Assembly: GCF_026930205.1 (NCBI RefSeq)
Contig: NZ_JANHOI010000007.1
Location: 1-64,000, forward strand
DNA length: 64,000 nt
Source of the DNA: Bartonella sp. 220B
GTDB taxonomy: Bacteria > Pseudomonadota > Alphaproteobacteria > Rhizobiales > Rhizobiaceae
Direction: 5' to 3'
Below, in pieces: positions 8,702-16,226 of this stretch (positions are counted from its first letter, which is position 1; the number at the start of each line of letters is the position of its first letter). The notes under the pieces are model-generated. The model did not search any database. It saw only the letters and a program-made list of their open reading frames with translations, and was not told the DNA's origin. Made by a program: the position numbers and the translations under genes.

Positions 8702-8914
8702 TATCGAATTATTTTTAATATTTAACAAATTTTCGCCATAATCTTGTTTAAAAGATGAAAAGTGCGATTTAAATATGACAAATATGTCTAAAGTGGGTTT
8801 TCTGTTTCTATTGCAGATTTAGATTATACCCTTTTATTTTTTTTATATCATATTATCGCATAATATATATTATGGAACTTTTTTGAAAATTTGAAAACAA
8901 GAGGGGTATATTTT

Positions 8915-9016
8915 ATGGCAGCAGCACTCTGGGGAACGATAGCAACATTATTATGGATATTTTCAACAAAAGCCACTAGTATTTGGGACTTGTGGTGGGT
9001 ACCTTTTTCTTTATGA
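8915..9016 (+). CDS. Possible 33-residue small membrane protein
   Basis: ATG at 8915, preceded by GAGGGG with a usable spacing, gives 33 residues beginning MAAALWGTIATLLWIFS. The first half is hydrophobic and could span a membrane; five tryptophans are unusual. The stop codon lies within the first unit of a 28-bp tandem duplication (8996-9051), so the original C-terminus may have been altered. I do not recognise a family. Evidence is limited to the ribosome site and composition. Confidence 0.35.
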   Translation: MAAALWGTIATLLWIFSTKATSIWDLWWVPFSL

Positions 9017-9051
9017 GCTTTAATGGGTACCTTTTTCTTTATGAGCTTTAA
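8996..9051. repeat. 28-bp perfect tandem duplication
   Basis: The unit TGGGTACCTTTTTCTTTATG followed by AGCTTTAA occurs at 8996-9023 and again at 9024-9051 with no spacer and no mismatch. It covers the end of the possible small ORF and the DNA after it. Confidence 0.9.
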
Positions 9052-9070
9052 AATGAGAAAAAATTAAAAA

Positions 9071-9096
9071 AATGGGCCAGTTTATTCTGGCCCATT
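9071..9096. terminator. Bidirectional hairpin terminator between convergent genes
   Basis: AATGGGCCAG (9071-9080) pairs with CTGGCCCATT (9087-9096) around a TTTATT loop. A-rich DNA lies on the left and T-rich on the right, so it could end transcription in both directions, between the small ORF and the minus-strand membrane protein gene. Confidence 0.7.
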
Positions 9097-9147
9097 TATT
9101 CTGTCCCAAAAATTTAAATCGCAACAGTAGTAATTTTTATTTTTAAA

Positions 9148-9555
9148 CTAGTAATCTTTTATATGATTTCTTTTCAAAAAGGTCATTGTGATTTGTATTA
9201 TGATAAAAGTTAAAAATAATATTCCATGAAATATTGCAAATGACTGATAAATGGAAGTGGCATAATACATCGTTAGTGTTTCGATAATTGCTGCGATACA
9301 CCATAAGACAATTCCCCAAAATGAAAACATCCAAAGTCCAATTAAGGCAATAGGATAAACAATAGCCAATGTAGCTGAGATGAATTGCCACTGCCATGGC
9401 ATAAGATCAAAACACCATAGAGTGCCTGGGAATACGCCAACAAGACGTACCCAATAAAAAATACTTAAACCTAGGCAAATAAGCGCTAAAAATCGCAAAT
9501 AACAGTTATAAATTAAATTAATTTTTGAAATCTTTTTTTGAGAATCTTTTTTCAA
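9148..9555 (-). CDS. Hypothetical four-helix membrane protein
   Basis: 135 aa, starting with TTG (complement of 9553-9555) that overlaps the TGA stop of the upstream hydrolase gene, implying translational coupling. About four hydrophobic segments are visible: FLALICLGLSIFYWV, FISATLAIVYPIALIGLWMF, WGIVLWCIAAIIETLTMYY and AIFHGILFLTFIIIQITMTFL. The layout resembles a small conserved Rhizobiales membrane family (DUF6163-like) often next to an enoyl-CoA hydratase; I cannot confirm that without a profile search. Function unknown. Confidence 0.75.
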   Translation of the reverse strand: MKKDSQKKISKINLIYNCYLRFLALICLGLSIFYWVRLVGVFPGTLWCFDLMPWQWQFISATLAIVYPIALIGLWMFSFWGIVLWCIAAIIETLTMYYATSIYQSFAIFHGILFLTFIIIQITMTFLKRNHIKDY

Positions 9556-10598
9556 AATAATAATTCTTTTTCAACAGGTTGAAAGTAAGCGTCTATCATT
9601 TCATTTGTGACAGAGGAAAGTTTATTCGGTTGCCATTTAGGTGTTTTGTCTTTATCAATTAACATTGCACGCACACCTTCACGAAAGTCATGAGAACTGA
9701 CCATATGATGCGCGATACGATTTTCAACTTTTATACAATCTTCCAAATTTTGAGATAGATTCTGCTTCATTTGTTTCCAAGTAATTTTTAAACTTGTTGG
9801 GGAACGCGACTGCAAAATATCATAACATTCTTTGGCAAATAAGATGCCTTCTTTGCCTTTTTTATAAAGCAATTCAATACATTCCTCTAACGTATCCACA
9901 CTAAAACAAGCATCAATAAGACAGCGCATTTCATAATTTGTTTCATAGTCTTTTGTAACTGCGTGTTTTTCTAAAGCTAAATTAGGATTCCCTTGCTCAA
10001 TAATAGCTTTTCTAATGTACTCTAATTTAATTTCAGGAACAGCATGTGTTGCTAACCCTAAATTTAAGCAATCGCCCCATTTTATGCGTGCTCCGGTCAA
10101 TGCAAGATAAATACCAAAATGATCAGGAAGAGAGGGTAAGAAAAAGCTTGCACCAACATCTGGAAAAAATCCAATAGCCCCTTCTGGCATAGCAAAAAGT
10201 GCATTTTCTGAAACAATTCTATATGAACCATATATAGAAATACCTACTCCTCCTCCCATCCAAATACCATTTAAAAAAGAAATGTAGGGTTTTGGAAAAC
10301 GTTTAATATAAGCATTTAAGCGATATTCGTCACTAAAATATTGGTAAGAAGAAGGTTTTTCCCCCATATGGTAGATTTCTACCACGTCCCCACCAGCACA
10401 AAAAGCACGCCCCTCTCCTTCAACCAAGATGCAAGAAACATTATCATCTGTTTCCCATGTTTTGAGAGCTTTTTTAAAAGCGAAAACCATTCGATGATTA
10501 AGAGCGTTTAATGCGAGAGGACGTGTGAGCTTTATAATGCCAGCATGTCCCTCCTTTGTAAAAAGAATATCATCACCCGCTCCAAAATCAATTTGCAT
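9552..10598 (-). CDS. Enoyl-CoA hydratase/isomerase family protein, 3-hydroxyisobutyryl-CoA hydrolase type
   Basis: 348 aa. The crotonase fold shows AFCAGGDVVEIYHMG (about 66-80) and the oxyanion-hole glycines in GIWMGGGVGISIYG (about 110-123). The sequence MPEGAIGFFPDVGASFFLP (about 140-158) contains the Glu and Asp placed as in 3-hydroxyisobutyryl-CoA hydrolase (HIBCH) of valine breakdown, and the length (about 350) is that of HIBCH rather than of short enoyl-CoA hydratases. The rest of a valine pathway is not in the window, so the substrate is inferred. The gene is 21 bases after pcs. Confidence 0.85.
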   Translation of the reverse strand: MQIDFGAGDDILFTKEGHAGIIKLTRPLALNALNHRMVFAFKKALKTWETDDNVSCILVEGEGRAFCAGGDVVEIYHMGEKPSSYQYFSDEYRLNAYIKRFPKPYISFLNGIWMGGGVGISIYGSYRIVSENALFAMPEGAIGFFPDVGASFFLPSLPDHFGIYLALTGARIKWGDCLNLGLATHAVPEIKLEYIRKAIIEQGNPNLALEKHAVTKDYETNYEMRCLIDACFSVDTLEECIELLYKKGKEGILFAKECYDILQSRSPTSLKITWKQMKQNLSQNLEDCIKVENRIAHHMVSSHDFREGVRAMLIDKDKTPKWQPNKLSSVTNEMIDAYFQPVEKELLF

Positions 10599-10619
10599 CT
10601 CATCTCCTTTTCACAATGC

Positions 10620-11462
10620 CTATATTATTGTTTTTTTTAAACCAAATTGAGGAAAGAGTTGCATAATAGCACCAATACAATACATATAAATACCTGTTAT
10701 TGAAATTCCTATCTTAACCCAATGGGGAGTCTCAAGTTGGTAAAAAAATGCTGCAACACCAAAGGAACACCATAAAAGAAAAATTGGAAAATTAAGCCAC
10801 CGCAAACGGATAACTCTTATTGGATGAATAAAATAAATTGGTAAAAAAGATATGACTGCCGATAAGGCAATAATGATAAAAGTAATCCACTCCCCTGGTT
10901 TTACTACAAAAATCGTAAAAACCATCATATTCCAAACGACAGGAAACCCTTTAAAAAAGTTTTCTTTGGTTTTCATCCCAGTATCTGCATAATAGATAGC
11001 TGATGAAATGACAATAATAGCACTCAATAGAAACGACAGCCCTGAACCTATTAAACCACTTTGATAAAGAGCAAAAGCTGGAATTAAAACATAAGTTACA
11101 TAATCAATAATATTATCTAACAATTCTCCAGACCAAGTTGGTAATATATATTTAACATCAAGTTTGCGCGCAATTGGTCCATCAATCCCATCAACGAGAA
11201 GTGCAAGTCCAAGCCAACAAAACATAGCAGTCCATTCTTTTTGAGATGCCGATATAAGAGAAAGAAATGCTAAAAACGAACCGGAAGCTGTGAGTAAATG
11301 GACCGAAAAGGCTTTTGCTTGTGGCATTGTCACTTTTTTATGGCGCAATAGATCGGCATTCGTTTTGATTTTTTTTGTTAGATTACGTTTCAAAGTTTTC
11401 TTATCCTCGTTTCTAAAGTTTTTATCCATGTACCAATCTGCCATTTCTACTGATGGTTTCAT
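10620..11462 (-). CDS. pcs: Phosphatidylcholine synthase
   Basis: 280 aa integral membrane enzyme that condenses CDP-diacylglycerol with host-derived choline to make phosphatidylcholine. The CDP-alcohol phosphotransferase motif is visible as VDGIDGPIARKLDV followed by LPTWSGELLDNIIDYVTYV (D-G-x2-A-R-x(n)-G-x3-D-x3-D, with a Pcs-type extension). Seven or so hydrophobic segments cover the rest. The N-terminal about 45 residues are more basic and longer than in typical Pcs, where the homology starts near KAFSVHLLTASGSFLAFL, so a downstream Met is possible. Pcs is common in host-associated alphaproteobacteria, where it needs exogenous choline. Confidence 0.92.
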   Translation of the reverse strand: MKPSVEMADWYMDKNFRNEDKKTLKRNLTKKIKTNADLLRHKKVTMPQAKAFSVHLLTASGSFLAFLSLISASQKEWTAMFCWLGLALLVDGIDGPIARKLDVKYILPTWSGELLDNIIDYVTYVLIPAFALYQSGLIGSGLSFLLSAIIVISSAIYYADTGMKTKENFFKGFPVVWNMMVFTIFVVKPGEWITFIIIALSAVISFLPIYFIHPIRVIRLRWLNFPIFLLWCSFGVAAFFYQLETPHWVKIGISITGIYMYCIGAIMQLFPQFGLKKTII

Positions 11463-11602
11463 CTACTGTAAAAAAAATCATAAAAAGGTTACTTTTTTAT
11501 ATCGCTTTATTATTACATAATATAATAGAAAATCTTCATACAATAAAAAGAGATTGTTCATTTGGAAACACTAAAATTAAATGAAAAAAGGCTCAACGAG
11601 CA

Positions 11603-12811
11603 GTGACATTTAAAAGAACGCATAAAGATATTGCTGTCATTGGTGCGGGACCAGTGGGTATGGTAGCAGCCCTTAATCTTGCGTATAAGGGCTATTCTGT
11701 TTGTCTTATTGGCCCCCCTACGCATGCAGATGAATTACGAACAACGGCTCTTATGATGCCTGCAATATATATGCTTCAAGGTCTCAACATTTGGAGTATT
11801 CTAAAACATCATGCAGCACCTTTATCATGCATGAGAATTATAGATATAACTTCTAGAGTTATGCATGCCCCTACTGTCAATTTTTCTTCTGCTGAAATTG
11901 GTGAAGAAGCTTTTGGTTATAATATCCCTAATATAGAGTTAAACAATGCGTTAGTCTCTAAAATTGCGCAGACACCCAATATTACAAGGTTTACTTCTTT
12001 AGCAAAATTTTTTCATCATCAAAAGAAGCATGTCTATATTACTCTTGCAGATGGTAGGGATATTCAAACGTCGCTTATTGTAGCAGCTGATGGACGCCAC
12101 TCTTCAGCACGAGAAGCAGCGGGTATCGGAGTGAAGCAGTGGAATTATCCGCAAAAAGCACTTGTTCTCAATTTTTCTCATGAATTTTCTCATCAAAATA
12201 CATCAACCGAATTTCATACAGAAAATGGTCCATTTACACAGGTTCCACTACCAGGGAAAAGATCGAGTCTTGTATGGGTCGTTAGTCCTTCTCATGCTGA
12301 AAAATTGTTAAACATAGAATCAAAGGAATTTGAAAAAATAATAGAAAATCAAATGCAAACAATGCTTGGAAAACTGATATTAGAAACTCCCATTCAAGTA
12401 TGGCCGCTTTCTGGGCTTATCTCTCATTGTTTTGCGGCCAATCGAACAATTTTAGTAGGTGAAGCAGCACATGTTTTTCCTCCTATTGGGGCACAAGGAT
12501 TGAATTTAGGAATTCGTGATATTCAAACTTTGATTGATATTTTACCCAACAAAATATCCGAATCTAATTCTGAAATGATTATTACACACTATAATAGGTG
12601 CCGAAAACCTGATATATTAGTCAGAAGTGGAGCCGTTCATATGCTTAACGCTTCTTTACTTTCTGGTCTGTTGCCTGTTCATATTATGCGCAGTGTTGGG
12701 CTTGGATTATTACGTCATTGCTCACCATTACGGAATTTATTTATGCGTGAAGGAATGTATCCCGGTCAAGGATTCGAAACAATTATGCAAAAATTCCAAA
12801 AAAAATCTTAA
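11603..12811 (+). CDS. UbiH/UbiF-type FAD-dependent monooxygenase
   Basis: 402 aa, starting with GTG. The FAD-binding Rossmann motif DIAVIGAGPVGMVAALNLA is at about 9-27, a DG motif (VAADGRHSSAREAAG) at about 163-177, and GEAAHVFPPIGAQGLNLGIRD (about 288-308) binds the flavin ribityl/phosphate. These define the aromatic-hydroxylase family of UbiH, UbiF and UbiL that hydroxylate the ubiquinone ring. Which ring position is modified cannot be told from sequence. It is divergent from pcs, with about 140 bases between. Confidence 0.88.
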   Translation: MTFKRTHKDIAVIGAGPVGMVAALNLAYKGYSVCLIGPPTHADELRTTALMMPAIYMLQGLNIWSILKHHAAPLSCMRIIDITSRVMHAPTVNFSSAEIGEEAFGYNIPNIELNNALVSKIAQTPNITRFTSLAKFFHHQKKHVYITLADGRDIQTSLIVAADGRHSSAREAAGIGVKQWNYPQKALVLNFSHEFSHQNTSTEFHTENGPFTQVPLPGKRSSLVWVVSPSHAEKLLNIESKEFEKIIENQMQTMLGKLILETPIQVWPLSGLISHCFAANRTILVGEAAHVFPPIGAQGLNLGIRDIQTLIDILPNKISESNSEMIITHYNRCRKPDILVRSGAVHMLNASLLSGLLPVHIMRSVGLGLLRHCSPLRNLFMREGMYPGQGFETIMQKFQKKS

Positions 12812-13227
12812 AAGCAGTTTCATTTGAATTTTTGAATAAAAACAAACATATAGTAATCAAAGGCGAAAAACGATCGCTGATATCTGTGCGGGTAAGAAAA
12901 GTTTTTTTGGCATTCAAATTATTATTCAATATTTAAACTTGAAATGCTCTTTTATGATAAAGCATGTAAAAAATGAGAGTGCGTGCAGTCTATTATCATA
13001 AGCCTTTTTGATATCAGTTATTTGCGGATATAAGCACTGTAAAACAAAAAATGTTGTTATATGAACAGAAATGTGCGTTATTTTTATCTCATAAGATGAT
13101 TTTGATTAATCAATATAAATTTAAAAAAATTTCTTCGTTAAATATACCATTGAAAATAAAAGACCTTTGGGAACCTGTTCGCAATACAGATGTTAATAAA
13201 CTATTATTTTAACAGAATGGTGAAAAG
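12812..13227. other. AT-rich intergenic region, no gene seen
   Basis: About 416 bases without a convincing reading frame. Its composition is like the other gene-poor gaps here and it may contain eroded coding DNA, but I could not align it to a family. It must hold the promoter for the following pair of small genes. Confidence 0.5.
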
Positions 13228-13572
13228 ATGAGATTAAGTAAAATTTTGCAATTGGCTATTCTTTTTATGGCGATGATCTGTCTCTCATCTATAGTTATAG
13301 TTTTGATAAATAAGATTTTTTATACTCCTTATTGCCAAGCTTTTTCTTATAATTTTACCAAAGATATTACAAAACAAGGCCAAAATTCATTTACGGCTTC
13401 ACAAATTAAAAATTGTCTCATGCAAAATGGTTTCATGGATATTAAACGATTGCGTTTAGATGATAAAGGTATTTGGCGCGCTTTAGTGGAATTTGAAAAT
13501 CACCATTTTCTCGTATCAGTTGATTACTCTGGCACAGTTGGCATTCAAAATGAAAGAAAACAATATGATTAA
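13228..13572 (+). CDS. Hypothetical small membrane-anchored protein
   Basis: 114 aa. One N-terminal transmembrane helix or uncleaved signal (ILQLAILFMAMICLSSIVIVLI, about 6-27) is followed by a roughly 85-residue soluble domain. Its pattern, FTASQIKNCLMQNGFMDIKRLRLDDKG... then WRALVEFENHHFLVSVDYSGTVG, recalls PepSY/BON-like small alpha-beta periplasmic modules, but that is only a resemblance. It overlaps the next gene by 8 bases if the latter starts at 13565, suggesting a two-gene unit. I do not recognise a family. Confidence 0.65.
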   Translation: MRLSKILQLAILFMAMICLSSIVIVLINKIFYTPYCQAFSYNFTKDITKQGQNSFTASQIKNCLMQNGFMDIKRLRLDDKGIWRALVEFENHHFLVSVDYSGTVGIQNERKQYD

Positions 13573-13873
13573 TTTTAAGCCCGATAGCAATAGTAATCCT
13601 ATTAGCTGTGAGAGAACTTTTTTAAAAAAAGTTTATTATTCTATTAAAGAACCTGCTTTTATAGGAGGATTAAATGGTAGTGTATCAGGAGCAATTGCAT
13701 CAATTCTCGCAACTTATGGGTATATTTCTCTGCCAGGATTTGGCCCAATCATCGCAATGGGTATAAGTATAGCATTTTTTACTGGAACGATAATTGGAGT
13801 AATAATAGGATCAATAATGGGTATTTTTGTTGGTACATTTTGTACTTTTTTAGGAAACAAATACACATTATAA
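13565..13873 (+). CDS. Hypothetical glycine-rich membrane protein
   Basis: 102 aa from the ATG at 13565 (107 if the ATG at 13550 is used; neither has a strong ribosome site). Residues about 30-98 are strongly hydrophobic and glycine-rich: GGLNGSVSGAIASILATYGY, then a repeated G-xxx-G pattern in IGVIIGSIMGIFVGTF. This glycine-zipper pattern suggests two tightly packed membrane helices, as in small pore-forming, bacteriocin-like or membrane-stabilising proteins. The 8-base overlap with the preceding gene suggests coupled translation. Function not inferable. Confidence 0.6.
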   Translation: MINFKPDSNSNPISCERTFLKKVYYSIKEPAFIGGLNGSVSGAIASILATYGYISLPGFGPIIAMGISIAFFTGTIIGVIIGSIMGIFVGTFCTFLGNKYTL

Positions 13874-14193
13874 TAGGTTAAATTTTATAATAAATGAGGA
13901 GTTTTTGTAATTTAATCACTCTTAAAAACAGAAATGTTTTATAAAATTATGAAATCCATTTTAGAAGTATTTTCTAAAAAATAAGATAAAATGCCTATAA
14001 AAGCCACATTATCCATTTAAGGGATAAGATCGTTTTAATTTACATTAAAAACATTTAAAGAGAGATCTTTCAAGGAAATATGATTTATCAATGGTGTGTA
14101 AATTATAAAAAATATTTTTATCATTACGTTGTTTATTTTGTATTCCATTAACAAAATTTATTTTAAATTTAAATAAGTATAAAAAGGTGTTCT
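13874..14193. other. Intergenic region upstream of sodC
   Basis: About 320 AT-rich bases with no gene on either strand. The sodC promoter should lie here; the only clear signal is the ribosome site AAGGTG just before the sodC start. Confidence 0.5.
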
Positions 14194-14721
14194 ATGAATA
14201 AAGTTTTCTTTCTCTTATTAACCTTGTTTATGTCTTTATCTCATTACTCTACGGCATTAGCAGAATCTATACAGGTAAAGGTTTATGAGCTAGAAAATAC
14301 CAATACAAAAAAACCTATTGGTACAATTGAAATTGAGGAAAGTATATATGGTTTGATTTTTGTACCGAATTTATCTGCCTTACCAGAAGGTTTGCACGGT
14401 TTTCATATCCATGAAAATCCTTCATGTGATACGAAAGAGGGTGTCATTGGTGGTGCTGCTGGTGGACATTATGATCCGCAGCATAGCAACAAACATCTTG
14501 GACCTTATAATATCAATGGTCACTTGGGTGATTTACCTGCACTGTATGTTGATGATAAAGGGAAATCAACAATGAGTGTTCTCGCCCCACGTCTTAAAAA
14601 ACTTTCTGAAGTTAAAGGACGTTCATTAATAATTCATTTAGGAGGAGATAACCACTCTGATAAACCATTACCACTTGGTGGAGGTGGAGTGCGTTTGGCA
14701 TGTGGCATTATCGAAGAATAA
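14194..14721 (+). CDS. sodC: Periplasmic Cu/Zn superoxide dismutase
   Basis: 175 aa. A signal peptide (MNKVFFLLLTLFMSLSHYSTALA) exports it to the periplasm, where it dismutates superoxide, typically from host phagocytes. The metal ligands are visible: GLHGFHIHENPSCD (two Cu His and the disulphide Cys), GGHYDPQHSNKHLG (bridging and Zn His), and the last Cu His in RSLIIHLGGDNHSD, with the second Cys in RLACGI. The ribosome site AAGGTG lies a normal distance upstream. It is monocistronic and borders the restriction island. The length is normal for bacterial SodC. Confidence 0.97.
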   Translation: MNKVFFLLLTLFMSLSHYSTALAESIQVKVYELENTNTKKPIGTIEIEESIYGLIFVPNLSALPEGLHGFHIHENPSCDTKEGVIGGAAGGHYDPQHSNKHLGPYNINGHLGDLPALYVDDKGKSTMSVLAPRLKKLSEVKGRSLIIHLGGDNHSDKPLPLGGGGVRLACGIIEE

Positions 14722-15092
14722 ACTTAAAATCGTAATGAACTATGAAAATATGCACTTTTTTATAGTTCATCAATTTTGTATTTTATATCTACAATTTCTC
14801 CATGTGATTTCTTATTAAGAGATTATAAAAGTTTACTTTTTTAGGATATTTTTTATATTCACTTACTTTGTCAATGCGATAAATAAGGGTAGATTTTTTT
14901 ATTGATCGTTGATTGTCTCCAATTTCTTTTAAGACAATCACGTGGGGAAATAATATTTTTTTAATTAAAAGAAACACAAACAAAGAGTTTTTCAAGCTAC
15001 AATTGACAGCTTTATATTGATAGCGAGTATTTAAGAACAATAAAAATAAACTAAAAATTTGAAAATGAGGAACAATTTTAAAACAATAATGC
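14722..15092. other. Gap between sodC and hrgA, possible weak hairpin
   Basis: About 370 AT-rich bases. ATGAACTAT (14735-14743) and ATAGTTCAT (14762-14770) can pair and may end sodC transcription. An 83-codon minus-strand frame (14789-15040) lies here; it is lysine-rich, has no ribosome site and no recognised relative, so I do not call it a gene. Confidence 0.45.
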
Positions 15093-16040
15093 TCATGGAG
15101 TTATCTGATCCCAATCAGATGGGCGAATCTCACCAGTCTGGTAGAATTGACGAATGAGTTTAATATAATCAAAGAAGTCCTTGTTTTCTTGTGTTAATCT
15201 ATTAGCAGTATTCCAATCAATTTCACTGCGTTCTTTAGCAGGAATGATAATCTGACTCTCAGATGTGTTTTCCTTATCCAATCTTATAAATCCAATTCCA
15301 TGTAAACTTGAAAGTATCCGAAGTTCTTTTAAAGTATCAATGCCTTCAATTTCACTCGCAACTAAATAACTAAAATTAGCCCATGAGGAGTTGCTAACTG
15401 TTTGAAAAAAAGCTTGTCGCAGATTTGAACGGTTGATAAGAATTTTAACTTCAAAAGACCAAAGTTTTGTTTTTTTATCAAAATATTGCAAAACACAATC
15501 TTTGATTTCAGGATGCCATTCATTACTTAAATCTTGTAGTCCTACAACATCTGGATAAAGCCATTTATTACCACCATTACCATGTTTGTTATGAGAACGT
15601 TTTTCGTCAATACGCGTGCTGTATACTTCAAGCTCTGACCATAAAAATTGAGATAATAATGGATACAGATCATGCTCTCTAACAGAAAAATCATTTATCT
15701 TAGAAGTTTAATACACGACACTTTTTTCTAGTTCGTCAATTTCATCTTTATCTGTTAATTGTGTAAAATAATATTGTCGTGGTCGACCCTCCGTGGTTTT
15801 AATTTCCGGATAACGTTTTTGCAATTGAGGACGCCTAGATCCTATTTCAGCAACAATTTGCTGAATAAGAGCAGCTTCACTGTTAAGGGGAGCAACTGTC
15901 GCAGTTGAACGCTTTTGCTTTTTATGACACTCCTCTGGGTAATTTTCGAATATCCATTGAGCGATTTCTCTAGCTGTAAATTTTTTTGTCGGGTTTTGCT
16001 TTAAAAAGCTAAAAGTCGTTTTCGTTAAATTTAGGAACAT
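15093..16040 (-). pseudogene. hrgA: hrgA-like gene interrupted by one in-frame stop
   Basis: The reading frame is 315 codons long and open throughout except for one TAA (complement of 15708-15710) after codon 110. The upstream part (16040-15711) matches HrgA N-termini: FTAREIAQWIFENYPEE and the GRPRQYYFT motif. The part after the stop continues in the same frame with REHDLYPLLSQFLWSELEVY, then IDEKRSHN, NKWLYPDVVGL, KTKLWSFEVKIL, FFQTVSNSSWANFSYLVASE and LSSLHGIGFIRL, the core of the HrgA family. HrgA is an uncharacterised protein found beside restriction-modification genes; its C-terminal core looks like a nuclease-type or DNA-associated domain, but no activity is established. It lies 186 bases downstream of res. 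A single nonsense change or a sequence error would explain it. Confidence 0.85.
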
Positions 16041-16226
16041 ATGTCAAGTCATCCATTTTTACAGTCTGCTATGGTTCAACCACTCTAGTCATTTTTCACA
16101 AAAGGGAACAATAAATAGTTTTATTTTTTGAGAAGAGCTTATTCCTTTTCATTGTTCAACCAAATGTTTTTTTTCTGAAGAGATGTCTTTTTCTGTTATT
16201 GAGGTTATTATTGTTTGGGAAAAGAG

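Larger units (their letters stand above)
8598..8914. other. Intergenic region with palindromes, no gene seen
   Basis: About 317 bases of very AT-rich DNA. It contains two hairpins (8630-8667 and 8673-8701), listed separately. The remainder (about 8702-8914) shows no coding signal on either strand. Confidence 0.6.

Noticed and set aside
14789-15040. 83-codon minus-strand frame next to sodC
   Set aside because: Lysine-rich and AT-driven, without a ribosome site or family signal; kept only as a remark about the gap.
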